Origin: Roseococcus microcysteis
GTDB taxonomy: Bacteria > Pseudomonadota > Alphaproteobacteria > Acetobacterales > Acetobacteraceae
DNA length: 64,000 nucleotides
Reading direction: 5' to 3'
NCBI RefSeq assembly: GCF_014764365.1
Contig: NZ_CP061718.1
Span: 1,612,001-1,676,000, forward strand
Below, piece after piece: positions 1 to 8,545 of the stretch (positions are counted from its first letter, which is position 1; every line of letters begins with the position of its first letter). A program made the translations under genes and the position numbers. Below the pieces are notes generated by a model. The model saw only the letters and a list, made by a program, of their open reading frames with translations, was not told the origin of the DNA and did not search any database.

Positions 1-1
1 G

Positions 2-535
2 CAGGACGGCATCACGCGCTACGACTACAACCCCGAGCGCGCACGCCAGCTTCTGGCCGAGGCGGGCTTCGCCAACGGCTTCACCGTGAACATCATGGGC
101 TATCGCGAACGCCCCTGGGCCGAGGCCATCATCGGCAATCTGCGCGCCGTGGGCATCACCGCGAACCTGCAATGGCAGCAATACGACGCCTACCAGCGCG
201 CGACGCGCGAGGGGCAGGTGCGGCTGGCCTACGGCTCCTGGGGCTCGACCTCGCTGTTCGACGTGGCCAACTCCACCTCCTACTTCTTCCGCGGCTCCAC
301 CGACGACATGACGCGGGACCCGGAGGTGATGGCGCTGCTGGAGCGTGGCGACAACAACACCGATCCCGCCGCCCGGCGCGAGGCCTACACGGCCGCCATG
401 CGCCGCATCACCGAGCAGGCCTATTGGGCGCCGCTGTGGACCTTCCCGCTGACCTACGCCTTCAACTCGCAGCTGGAGTTCGCGCCGACGGCCGATGAGG
501 TGCCGCGCTTCTACTCGGCCCGCTGGCGGCGCTGA
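2..535 (+). CDS. ABC transporter substrate-binding protein, C-terminal part (SBP family 5)
   Basis: This is the C-terminal 177 residues of a periplasmic peptide/nickel-type solute-binding protein; the start lies before the window. The visible stretch has the family's typical end, including the YNPERARQLLAEAG segment that precedes the last lobe and a closing region rich in Tyr and Trp (AYWAPLWTFPL). The gene lies 3 nt upstream of a DppB-type permease and belongs to the importer operon that follows. The ligand cannot be read from this fragment. Dipeptides, opines or other small amide-containing compounds are all possible for this family. Confidence 0.9.
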   Translation, partial: QDGITRYDYNPERARQLLAEAGFANGFTVNIMGYRERPWAEAIIGNLRAVGITANLQWQQYDAYQRATREGQVRLAYGSWGSTSLFDVANSTSYFFRGSTDDMTRDPEVMALLERGDNNTDPAARREAYTAAMRRITEQAYWAPLWTFPLTYAFNSQLEFAPTADEVPRFYSARWRR

Positions 536-538
536 TCG

Positions 539-1456
539 GTGCTGCGTTTCACCCTACGCCGGCTGCTGCTGGCGCTGGTGGTCGGCGTCGCCGTCTCCGC
601 CATCGCCTTCATGCTGCTGCGCATCTCCGGCGACCTGGCCATCTCCCTCGCCGGAGAGGATGCAAGCCCCGCGGATGTCGAACGCATCCGCGAGCAATAC
701 GGCCTGAACCGCCCGATCATCGTCCAATACGCGGAATGGCTGTGGCGGGCGGTGCGGGGTGATCTCGGGCGTTCGCTCTTCTATCCGGAGAGCGTCGCCA
801 ACCTCATCATGTCGCGCCTGCCGGTGACGCTGACGCTGGCGGGCGCGGGCCTCGTCATCGCGCTGCTGATCTCGCTGCCGCTCGGCATCATCGCCGCGCT
901 CAAGCGCAACACCTGGGTGGACCGCGGCGCGCTGGGCATCGCGGTCATCGGCCAGGCCATGCCGAATTTCTGGTTCGGCCTGCTGATGATCTTCTTCTTC
1001 GGCCTCACCCTCGGCTGGCTGCCCATCTCGGGCTCCGACAGCTGGCTGCACTTCGTCCTGCCGGCCATCACGCTGGGCTGGTTCTCCGCCCCGGTGCTGA
1101 TGCGCCTCACGCGCGGCGGCATGGTGGAGGTGATGACCTCCGACTACATCCGCACCGCCCGCGCCAAGGGGTTGCCGGCCCGCGTCGTGGTGCTGAAGCA
1201 CGCGCTGCGCAACGCCATCATCCCCGTGGTGGCGCTGTGCTCCGTGCAGTTCGGCAACATGCTCTCGGGCTCGGTCATCATCGAGACGGTCTTCGCGCTG
1301 CAGGGCATCGGCTATCTCGCCTGGGAGGCGATCTCCCGCCGAGACTTCCCGGTGGTCCAGGGCATCCTGCTGCTGGTGGCGCTGTTCTACGTGGCGCTTA
1401 CCCTGCTGGCCGACATCCTGAACGCCTGGCTCGATCCGCGCATCCGCAGGGGCTGA
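539..1456 (+). CDS. ABC transporter permease, DppB type
   Basis: Inner-membrane permease of a peptide/nickel-class importer, 305 aa, the normal family length. It opens with the classic N-terminal transmembrane segment (LRFTLRRLLLALVVGVAVS) and has the LNRPIIVQYAEWL periplasmic segment seen in DppB/OppB proteins. The EAA loop that contacts the ATPase is visible as YIRTARAKGLP near residue 210. The start is GTG, 3 nt after the binding-protein stop, and the stop is 1 nt before the next permease. Coupling in one operon is therefore very likely. Confidence 0.93.
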   Translation: MLRFTLRRLLLALVVGVAVSAIAFMLLRISGDLAISLAGEDASPADVERIREQYGLNRPIIVQYAEWLWRAVRGDLGRSLFYPESVANLIMSRLPVTLTLAGAGLVIALLISLPLGIIAALKRNTWVDRGALGIAVIGQAMPNFWFGLLMIFFFGLTLGWLPISGSDSWLHFVLPAITLGWFSAPVLMRLTRGGMVEVMTSDYIRTARAKGLPARVVVLKHALRNAIIPVVALCSVQFGNMLSGSVIIETVFALQGIGYLAWEAISRRDFPVVQGILLLVALFYVALTLLADILNAWLDPRIRRG

Positions 1457-1457
1457 C

Positions 1458-2345
1458 ATGAGCGACATCACCGCACCCGCCGGCCCCAAGCTTCGCAAGA
1501 AACGCGGCCGCATCCTCGGCAATTCCGGTCTGATCCTGGCCGCGACGGTCCTCGCCCTCATCACCTTGATGGCGATCTTCGCGCCCTTCATCGCGCCGCA
1601 TGACCCCTATGCGCAGACGCTGGACGACCGGCTGATCCCGCCCGCCTTCATCGACGCCGAGATGGCCGACCCGCGCTACCTGCTGGGCACGGACAATCTC
1701 GGGCGCGACTACCTCTCGCGCCTGATCTATGGCGCGCGCATCTCGCTGCTCATCGGCCTGCTGACCATGCTGGTCTCGGGCGTCATCGGCACGGTGCTGG
1801 GGGTCGCGGCCGGGTATTTCGGCGGGCGGGTGGACACGGTGGTGTCCTTCCTCATCACCACGCGCCTTTCCTTGCCGGTGGTGATGGTGGCGCTGGCCGT
1901 CGTGGCCGTGGCGGGTGGGTCGCTGCAGGTGGTGGTGCTGGTGCTGGGCCTGCTGCTGTGGGACCGCTTCGCCGTGGTGATGCGAAGTGCGACCATGCAG
2001 CTGCGCAACCTCGAATACGTGGCGGCCGCGCAGGCGGTGGGCTGTTCCACGCCGCGCATCCTGGTGGGCGAAATCCTGCCCAACCTCATCCCCGCCCTGG
2101 TGGTCGTGGCCAGCTATGAGATGGCGCAGGCCATCCTGCTGGAGGCGGCGCTCTCCTTCCTCGGCCTTGGCGTGCAGCCGCCGCTCCCCTCCTGGGGGCT
2201 GATGGTGGCGGAGGCGAAGGAGGTCATGCTCTTCGACCCCTGGGTCATCCTGCTGCCGGGCCTCGCCATCTGCATCCTGGTGCTGGCCATCAACATGCTG
2301 GGCGACGGCATCCGTGACGCGACCGCGCCGGAGGGCCGCTCATGA
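1458..2345 (+). CDS. ABC transporter permease, DppC type
   Basis: Second inner-membrane permease of the importer, 295 aa. It has the DppC/OppC pattern: a cytoplasmic N-terminus, one transmembrane helix near residues 27-50, then the APHDPYAQ and LLGTDNLGRDYLSRLIYGAR segments diagnostic of the family. The EAA loop lies around YVAAAQAVGCS. The stop overlaps the next ATG (ATGA at 2342-2345), so it is probably translated in step with the ATPase gene. Confidence 0.94.
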   Translation: MSDITAPAGPKLRKKRGRILGNSGLILAATVLALITLMAIFAPFIAPHDPYAQTLDDRLIPPAFIDAEMADPRYLLGTDNLGRDYLSRLIYGARISLLIGLLTMLVSGVIGTVLGVAAGYFGGRVDTVVSFLITTRLSLPVVMVALAVVAVAGGSLQVVVLVLGLLLWDRFAVVMRSATMQLRNLEYVAAAQAVGCSTPRILVGEILPNLIPALVVVASYEMAQAILLEAALSFLGLGVQPPLPSWGLMVAEAKEVMLFDPWVILLPGLAICILVLAINMLGDGIRDATAPEGRS

Positions 2346-3340
2346 CCACGCCCGTCCTCGATGTGAAGCAGCTCGCCGTCCAGATCCCGGTGGCCGATGG
2401 CGTGCTGCACGCGGTGCGCGACGTGACGCTGACGGTGGCGCGCGGCGAGACGCTCTGCGTGGTGGGCGAGAGCGGCTGCGGCAAGTCGCTCACCTCGCTC
2501 GCCGTCATGGGGCTGCTGCCGGGCTCCGCGCGCCGCACCGCCACGCATATGCGCTTCGCCGGCGAGGATCTGCTCTCCGTCACGCCGCGCCGCCTGCGAG
2601 AATTGCGCGGCAACCGCATGGCCATGATCTTCCAGGAGCCGATGACGAGCCTCAACCCGGCCTGGACCATCGGCGACCAGCTGACCGAGCCCTTCCTGCG
2701 CCACGGCAAGGGCAACCGCCGGGAAGCCACCGACCGCGCCGTCTTCCTGCTGGAGCGCGTGGGCATCGCCGCCGCCGCCCGCCGCCTCGGGCAATACCCG
2801 CATGAGCTCTCGGGCGGGTTGCGCCAGCGCGTGATGATCGCGATGGCGCTGATGTGCGGCCCCGATTTGATCCTGGCCGATGAGCCCACCACCGCGCTCG
2901 ACGTCACCATCCAGGCGGAAATCCTGCATCTGCTGGCGGAACTCCAGCGGGAGTTCGGCATGGGCCTGCTGCTGGTCACGCACGACCTCGGCATCGTGGC
3001 GCGCGTGGCGCACCGCGTGGCGGTCATGTATGCGGGCGAGGTGGTGGAAAGCGGCCCCACCGTCACCGTCTTCGACGAGCCGCGGCACCCCTACACGCGC
3101 GGCCTGATCGACTGCATCCCCATCCCCGCGCGCAGCAAGCCGGGCGTGCCGCTGGGCACCATCCCGGGCCTGGTGCCGAGCCTGGTGGGCGGCATCGAGG
3201 GCTGCGCCTTCCGCGACCGCTGCGCCTTCGCGACCGAACCCTGCACGCGCCCCGTCCCCGTCGTCACCGGCGCGGAGGGCCATGCCTGGCGCTGCATCCT
3301 GCCCGCCGCGGTGCCCTCCCTGCTGGAGAACCCGGCATGA
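2342..3340 (+). CDS. ABC transporter ATP-binding protein, DppD type
   Basis: First of two nucleotide-binding subunits of the importer, 332 aa. Walker A (GESGCGKS, about residue 42), the Q-loop (FQEPMTSLNP), signature LSGGLRQR, Walker B (LILADEPTTALD) and the switch His (LLVTHD) are all present. The C-terminal oligopeptide/dipeptide domain carries the cysteine-rich GCAFRDRCAF segment that in this family can hold an iron-sulfur cluster. It overlaps both neighbours by 4 nt. Confidence 0.95.
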   Translation: MTTPVLDVKQLAVQIPVADGVLHAVRDVTLTVARGETLCVVGESGCGKSLTSLAVMGLLPGSARRTATHMRFAGEDLLSVTPRRLRELRGNRMAMIFQEPMTSLNPAWTIGDQLTEPFLRHGKGNRREATDRAVFLLERVGIAAAARRLGQYPHELSGGLRQRVMIAMALMCGPDLILADEPTTALDVTIQAEILHLLAELQREFGMGLLLVTHDLGIVARVAHRVAVMYAGEVVESGPTVTVFDEPRHPYTRGLIDCIPIPARSKPGVPLGTIPGLVPSLVGGIEGCAFRDRCAFATEPCTRPVPVVTGAEGHAWRCILPAAVPSLLENPA

Positions 3341-4323
3341 GCGACCAACAGCCCATCCTCGAACTGCGGAACGTGGTGAAGCGCTATTCCGTGGGCCGCG
3401 GCATGTTCGCCGCCAAGCGGCCGCTGATGGCGGTGGGGGGCGTCTCGCTCTCCGTGCCGCGCGGGCAGGTGCTGGGCCTGGTGGGGGAAAGCGGCTGCGG
3501 CAAGAGCACGCTGGCCAAGATGGTGCTGGGCCTCGAAACCCCCACCGAGGGCGAGGTGCTGATTGACGGCCGCCCCATCGCGCAGCTGGGGCGCCTGGAA
3601 CGCGCGCGGCTGGTGCAGCCGGTCTTCCAGGACCCCTATTCCTCGCTGAACCCGCGCAAGACCATCGCCTCCATCGTGGGCCTGCCATTGGCCGTGCATG
3701 GCGAGGGAAGTGCGGCCGAACGCGAGACGCGCGTCGCGGAGATGCTGGCCCTGGTGGGCCTCTCCCCCCGCCATGCCGCGGCCTATCCCTCGCAGCTCTC
3801 GGGCGGGCAGCGACAGCGCGTGGCCATCGCGCGCGCGCTGATCCTGAAGCCGCAACTGCTGATCTGCGACGAACCCACCTCGGCCCTCGACGTCTCGGTG
3901 CAGGCGCAGATCCTGAACCTGCTGATGGATCTGCAATCGCGGCTGGGGCTGACCTCGCTCTTCATCAGCCACAATCTCGCGGTCGTGCAGATGCTCGCGA
4001 CGCGCGTGGCCGTGATGTACCTGGGCCGCGTGGTGGAGGAAGGCCCGACCGCCGAGGTCATGGTCCGGGCCCAGCACCCCTATAGCCGCGGGCTGCTCGC
4101 CTCGGTGCTGACGCCCAACCCGCGCCTGGGTCTGCCCGACACAAGGCTCGGCAGCGTCTTCCCCGACCCGCTGGCGCCACCGCCCGGCTGCGCCTTCCAC
4201 CCGCGCTGCCCGCTGGTCTTCGACCGCTGCAAGGTTGAGGCCCCGCAACTGCGCCACCACCAGGGCGCGTCGCGCGCCGCCTGCCATGCGGCGGAGCAGG
4301 ACGCGGCCATGGCGCCCGCCTGA
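3337..4323 (+). CDS. ABC transporter ATP-binding protein, DppF type
   Basis: Second nucleotide-binding subunit of the importer, 328 aa. Walker A is GESGCGKST, the signature is LSGGQRQR, Walker B is LLICDEPTSALDVS, and the switch His is in LFISHN. The C-terminal GCAFHPRCP motif matches the oligopeptide/dipeptide transporter C-terminal domain. The last base of its stop is the first base of the next start codon, which ties the transporter to the enolase-superfamily enzyme downstream. Confidence 0.95.
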   Translation: MSDQQPILELRNVVKRYSVGRGMFAAKRPLMAVGGVSLSVPRGQVLGLVGESGCGKSTLAKMVLGLETPTEGEVLIDGRPIAQLGRLERARLVQPVFQDPYSSLNPRKTIASIVGLPLAVHGEGSAAERETRVAEMLALVGLSPRHAAAYPSQLSGGQRQRVAIARALILKPQLLICDEPTSALDVSVQAQILNLLMDLQSRLGLTSLFISHNLAVVQMLATRVAVMYLGRVVEEGPTAEVMVRAQHPYSRGLLASVLTPNPRLGLPDTRLGSVFPDPLAPPPGCAFHPRCPLVFDRCKVEAPQLRHHQGASRAACHAAEQDAAMAPA

Positions 4324-5387
4324 TGAAGATTCGCGGCGTCTCGGCCGAGATCCGGCATCTCGCCAAGCTTGGCACCGCGGCGCGCGGCTATGCGGCGCTG
4401 GACGCGCCCGCCTTCGTGCTCTGCCGCGTCGAGGGTGAGGACGGGCTGGTCGGCCAGGGCGTCACGGGCCGCTTCCTGGCGCCCCAAGTGGCGGAACTGC
4501 TCAACACCGGCATCGCCGAGGCTTTGGCCGGGCAGGATGCGCGGCGCATCGAGGCGGTGGGGCCCATGCTCACCGCGCGTTTCAACCCGCGCGGCCTGGG
4601 CACGGTGCTGACCGCCGCGATCTCCGCCCTCGACATGGCGCTGTGGGATTTGCGGGCGCGCGCATTGGGTGAGCCGCTGTGGCGGCTGCTGGGCGGCGCG
4701 CGGACGGAGGTGCCCTGCTACGCCACGGTGGGCCTGCCCGGCTACAGTGAGGAACAGCTGGTGCAGGTCTGCCGCGATGCCATCTCGGGCGGCTATGTCG
4801 GCGTGAAGATGCTGGTGGCCGCCGGCGGGCGTTCCGTGGCCGAGGACGCGGCGCGGGTGCGTGCCGTGCGCGCGGCCATCGGGCCCGATGCGTGCCTGAT
4901 CCTCGACGCCAATTGCGGGATGCAGCTGGGCGATGCCAAGCGCCTCGCCCGCATGGTCGAGGAATGCGACATCGCCTGGTTCGAGGAGCCGCTGCGCGAC
5001 AACGACATCGAGGGGCTGGTGGCGCTGCGCCGCGCCGTGCGCATGCCGCTGGGCGCGGGGCAGATGATGCACTCTCTCACCTGGTTCCGCGAGGCGCTGG
5101 CGCGGGGTGCCCTCGACTGGGTGCAGCCCAACGCGGCCTTCTGCGGCGGCATCACGGGATTGCTGCGGGTGCTCGCGCTGGCCGAGGCGCATGGCGTGCC
5201 CGTGGCCCATGCGGGCGGCTGGGACATCGCCAATGCGGCCGCGCTGGCGGCGCATGGCGCGGGCGGCTGGCTGGAGATGCACGGCGCCCAGGCCTCGCTG
5301 CGCGCCATGCTGGAAGAGGACATGGTGGCCGAAGGCGGCGTCATGCGCCTGCCCGACCGTCCCGGCATCGGCTTCGCCTTCCGCTGA
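4323..5387 (+). CDS. Enolase superfamily protein (mandelate racemase/muconate lactonizing group), atypical active site
   Basis: A 354-aa protein with the two-domain enolase-superfamily layout: capping domain to about residue 125, then the TIM barrel. Seen directly: first metal ligand Asp195 (LDAN), second Glu221 (WFEEP), and a His at 296 (VAHAGGW). Three usual positions differ: the KxK pair reads Lys162-Met-Leu164, the third metal-ligand position is Gln247 (GAGQ) where Glu is usual, and the Asp of the His-Asp dyad is Asn270 (VQPN). The reaction therefore cannot be assigned. It overlaps the ATPase gene by 1 nt, so the substrate is probably something the transporter brings in. A dehydratase, a racemase or a non-catalytic relative are all possible. 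Confidence 0.88.
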   Translation: MKIRGVSAEIRHLAKLGTAARGYAALDAPAFVLCRVEGEDGLVGQGVTGRFLAPQVAELLNTGIAEALAGQDARRIEAVGPMLTARFNPRGLGTVLTAAISALDMALWDLRARALGEPLWRLLGGARTEVPCYATVGLPGYSEEQLVQVCRDAISGGYVGVKMLVAAGGRSVAEDAARVRAVRAAIGPDACLILDANCGMQLGDAKRLARMVEECDIAWFEEPLRDNDIEGLVALRRAVRMPLGAGQMMHSLTWFREALARGALDWVQPNAAFCGGITGLLRVLALAEAHGVPVAHAGGWDIANAAALAAHGAGGWLEMHGAQASLRAMLEEDMVAEGGVMRLPDRPGIGFAFR

Positions 5388-5399
5388 GCGGGCGCGGGA

Positions 5400-6659
5400 C
5401 TACTTCCAGCGCTTAAGCCATTCCAGGTCATGGCATAGCACCAAGTCGCCCATGCCGCCCCGCTTCGTGGTGGTGACGTAGAGGAACCACATCAGCAGCG
5501 CATTGTCCTTCAGCGGGGCGGGATTGCCGTCATCGCCGAAAGCCACGATGTGCGGGAAGGCGGCGGCCCAGTTCTCCAGCACGCGGCGCGGATTGGCGCC
5601 GGCCATGGCCATGATGGTCCAGAGGTTGAACTCGATGTGCACCAGGGTCCGGTAGCGCGCCAGCAGGTCTCCGGCACCGGCCAGCACCTCGTCCTCGCCG
5701 CCCTCCACATCCACCTTCAGCACGTCCAGCCGCTCGCAGCCATGGTCCGCCAGCAGCCGGTCCAGCCGCTGCACCGGAACGCGCCGGACCGTGCGCCCGG
5801 CGCCGGCGGCGGCAGCCTCGTGCGCGACCAGATGGCCGGTCGCGGAGTTACGGGCATCGGCCATGAACTCCGCCTCGCCGCCACGCGCGCCCAGCGCCAT
5901 CTCCTCCACCCGGGCGCGGGGCAGGCCATTCGCCGCAAGGTTGTGGCGGAGATGGCCGGCATTGGCGGCATTGGGCTCGATGGCCAGCAGCACCGCATGG
6001 CCGGGTGCGGCCTGCGCCATGGCCAGCGAAGCGAGGCCGATATTGGCGCCCACATCCATCAGCACCGCCCCCTGCCCGCCCCCGGCCAGATGGGCCCGAG
6101 TGACGCGCAGCAGCGAGATGACGGAGCTTTCCACCACCCCATGCCGCAGGGCGGACCAATAGGCGTCTTCCTCCTGGCCACGGATGCGAAGGCGACGCCC
6201 GTCCAGCGTCACCTCCGCCTCGCTATGCGGCGGCAAGGGCTGGGGCGCGGCCTCGACCGGCACAGGCGCCTCGCGTCCGTCGCGTGCGGCGGCATAGGCG
6301 GCGCTGTCGAGGAAGGCCTCGCGCAGCGCCGTACCGGTCGGGCAGAGCTGGAGGGTGGCCTCCACCTCCTCCGGCGCCGGCAGTGTCCCATGCAGCAGAA
6401 GGCCGGTGGCGCGAATGGCCTCGGCATCGAGCGGCGCATCAGGCCAGGTGCCGATCAGCGGGCGGTTCGTGGCCGCGACCTCCGCCGCCTCGCCCGAGCG
6501 CGCCAGGTGGCGCAGCACGGCCTGGGGGTCTTGCAGGGAGGCCCAATTGGCGATGACCTTGTCGCTTTCCGGATCACGGCCGAGCACCAGCCGGTAAGCC
6601 CAGCGCACGGCGGCCACCATGTCGGTCTGCGCCACGGGGGTCTGGCTGGCGGCGTTCAT
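5400..6659 (-). CDS. FkbM family methyltransferase with N-terminal DUF4214-like region
   Basis: A 419-aa predicted SAM-dependent methyltransferase. The FkbM domain occupies about residues 150-400, with the SAM-binding loop MDVGANIGLASLAM near 201 and the family signature LDVLKVDVEGGEDEVL near 311. The first 120 residues resemble DUF4214-like repeats (AYRLVLGRDPES), a fusion seen in some glycan or secondary-metabolite methyltransferases. It ends 12 nt from the convergent enolase-superfamily gene and lies 42 nt downstream of the aminotransferase, so it may be the last gene of that operon. The acceptor substrate is unknown. Confidence 0.87.
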   Translation of the reverse strand: MNAASQTPVAQTDMVAAVRWAYRLVLGRDPESDKVIANWASLQDPQAVLRHLARSGEAAEVAATNRPLIGTWPDAPLDAEAIRATGLLLHGTLPAPEEVEATLQLCPTGTALREAFLDSAAYAAARDGREAPVPVEAAPQPLPPHSEAEVTLDGRRLRIRGQEEDAYWSALRHGVVESSVISLLRVTRAHLAGGGQGAVLMDVGANIGLASLAMAQAAPGHAVLLAIEPNAANAGHLRHNLAANGLPRARVEEMALGARGGEAEFMADARNSATGHLVAHEAAAAGAGRTVRRVPVQRLDRLLADHGCERLDVLKVDVEGGEDEVLAGAGDLLARYRTLVHIEFNLWTIMAMAGANPRRVLENWAAAFPHIVAFGDDGNPAPLKDNALLMWFLYVTTTKRGGMGDLVLCHDLEWLKRWK

Positions 6660-6701
6660 GGAAGCGGTATCCCTGGCGCGGCGGGCCTGGTCAAGCGCGC
6701 G

Positions 6702-7955
6702 TCACAGCGCCCCCAGCGCCTCGTCGAAGAGCGACAGGGTGCGGTCCACATCCGCATCAGTGTGCGCGGTGGAGAGGTAGTATTTGCTGTCGCCCTTCAT
6801 GATGCCGCCCGCGCGCAGATGGCGGTTCACCGCGGCCTGCACGGCGCCATCGGCGCGCAGCGTGTCGCGGTGATTGCGGATTTCGCCCGTGGCGTAGACC
6901 ACGTCGAAGAGCACGGGCTCGCCCACCACCTGGCCCGTCACGCCGTGGCGGCGCAGCGCCTCGGTGAGGCCCGCCATCATGCGGCGCCCGCGCGCGAAGA
7001 CATCGTCATAGGCGCCGGGGCGACGCAGCACGGCCAAGGTGGCGAGGCCCGCCACCGCCGCCACCGGATTGCCGGAGAGGGTGCCCACCTGCATGAGGAA
7101 CCCCTCCTCGCCCACCTTCGCGCGGTCGAAATGCGCCATGATGTCGGCGCGGCCGCAGAGGGCCGCCAGCGGGAAGCCCCCGCCGATGATCTTGCCCAGC
7201 GTGCAGAGATCGGGCGTGACGCCGTAGTGGCCCTGGGCGCCCGCATAGCCGAAGCGGAAGCCGCAGACGACCTCGTCGAAGATGAGCGGGACGCCGAGGC
7301 GCGCGGTGACGTCGCGGATGGCCTGGAGGAAGCCCGGCACGGGCGGGATCAGGCGCTGGAAGGGCTCCAGGATCACGCCGGCGAGTTCGTCGTGATGCGC
7401 CTCGATCAGCGCCACGGCGGCATCGGCGTCGTTGAAGGGCGCGACCAGCACCTCGTCCTGGACACGGGCCGGAATGCCGGCGCTGTCGGGGATGGGGTGG
7501 GGGAAGTTGCCGGGGCGGCGGGGGTTCAGCGACATCAGCGCGTGGTCGCTCATGCCGTGGTAGCCGCCCTCGAACTTCAGGATCTTCTCGCGGCCACGGA
7601 AGGCGCGGACCACGCGCATGGCGTACATGTCGGCCTCGGTGCCGGAGGCCAGGAAGCGCACCTGCTCCGCGCAGGGCATGGCGTCCACGATGGCCGCGGC
7701 GAGTTCGATGCCGGCCGGGTTGTTGGCGAAGAAGGTGGTGCCGCGCGGGATCTGCTCCAGAACCGCCGCCGTCACCTCGGGGTGGGCGTGGCCTATGAAC
7801 ATGGGGCCGGAGCCCAGCAGGTAGTCGATGTACTCGCGGCCCTCGCTGTCCCAGACATGCCCGCCCTCGCCGCGCACCAGCGCGATGTCGGAGGCCATGT
7901 TGCCGAAATGCCCGCCGGGGAGGACGCGGTGGGCCAGCTGGACCATCTCGTTCAT
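6702..7955 (-). CDS. Class III PLP-dependent aminotransferase (glutamate-1-semialdehyde aminomutase-like)
   Basis: A 417-aa fold-type I PLP enzyme. FDEVVCGFRFGY carries the Asp that binds the pyridine nitrogen, and the Schiff-base Lys sits in TLGKIIGGGFPLAA, about residue 250. The sequence resembles HemL-like proteins, but catabolic aminotransferases share this similarity, and the operon context (monooxygenase, AhpD-like and CMD proteins) argues against tetrapyrrole synthesis. The chosen start, MNEMVQLAHR, overlaps the upstream stop as ATGA; longer in-frame upstream extensions only read through the neighbouring gene. Confidence 0.9.
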   Translation of the reverse strand: MNEMVQLAHRVLPGGHFGNMASDIALVRGEGGHVWDSEGREYIDYLLGSGPMFIGHAHPEVTAAVLEQIPRGTTFFANNPAGIELAAAIVDAMPCAEQVRFLASGTEADMYAMRVVRAFRGREKILKFEGGYHGMSDHALMSLNPRRPGNFPHPIPDSAGIPARVQDEVLVAPFNDADAAVALIEAHHDELAGVILEPFQRLIPPVPGFLQAIRDVTARLGVPLIFDEVVCGFRFGYAGAQGHYGVTPDLCTLGKIIGGGFPLAALCGRADIMAHFDRAKVGEEGFLMQVGTLSGNPVAAVAGLATLAVLRRPGAYDDVFARGRRMMAGLTEALRRHGVTGQVVGEPVLFDVVYATGEIRNHRDTLRADGAVQAAVNRHLRAGGIMKGDSKYYLSTAHTDADVDRTLSLFDEALGAL

Positions 7956-8545
7956 CAGGCGGCGTCCTTCGGCATCACCGCCTCGCCCAGGGTCTGCATG
8001 AGGCGGTTGGCATTGGCGAACATCGCGACCGACATGGCGATGTCCAGGATCTGCGCATCCTCCAGCCCCTGTTCGCGCAGCCGCGCCACATCGGCCTCGG
8101 TGGCGGCGGAGGGAGTGGCGGCCAGCTTCACCGCGAAGTCCACGATGGCGCGGGGGCGGGCCTCCATGGGCGTCTCCACGCCGTCTTTCATCAGCCGCGC
8201 CATCAGCGCCGGGTCGCCCTTCATCTGCACATAGCGCAGCGCATGGACCGAGGCGCAGTAGGGGCACCCGTTCAACCGGGATTCCGCCGTGGCGGCCAGC
8301 TCGCGCTCGGCGCGCGAGGCGCCGCGCGGCCCATACATGATGGTGTTGAACAGCTTGGAACGCTGGCGCAGCACCTCCGCCTCCTGCACCAGCAGCAGGT
8401 AGTAGGGGTTTTCCTTGGCCTTGGGGTGGCTTTCCTCCAGCACCTTGATCTCGTCGGGCGTGGCCTTGTCGAGGTCGAGGACGGGGACCCAGCTGGCCCA
8501 GTCCAGGCTTTGCATGGGGAAGCCGAAATCATGGGTGGACGGCAT
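7955..8545 (-). CDS. AhpD-like alkylhydroperoxidase domain protein (resembles the Avi_7169 family)
   Basis: A 196-aa protein of the carboxymuconolactone decarboxylase/AhpD superfamily. The redox core is intact: Glu88, Cys94-Pro-Tyr-Cys97 and His101 (NGCPYCASVH), as in peroxidatic AhpD proteins. The start ATG at 8545 overlaps the stop of the CMD gene and the stop overlaps the aminotransferase start. The pairing with a second CMD protein matches the Avi_7169/Avi_7170 couple I recall from other Proteobacteria, where a peptide-type ABC transporter is often close by. The physiological substrate is not known. Confidence 0.87.
   Translation of the reverse strand: MPSTHDFGFPMQSLDWASWVPVLDLDKATPDEIKVLEESHPKAKENPYYLLLVQEAEVLRQRSKLFNTIMYGPRGASRAERELAATAESRLNGCPYCASVHALRYVQMKGDPALMARLMKDGVETPMEARPRAIVDFAVKLAATPSAATEADVARLREQGLEDAQILDIAMSVAMFANANRLMQTLGEAVMPKDAA

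Noticed and set aside
6702-7955. hemL (glutamate-1-semialdehyde aminomutase)
   Set aside because: General similarity exists, but the operon partners are oxidative and catabolic, and class III aminotransferases share the same motifs.
5550-8234. Open frame of 894 codons on the plus strand
   Set aside because: It mirrors the FkbM and aminotransferase genes on the other strand, has no recognisable motif and no good start.
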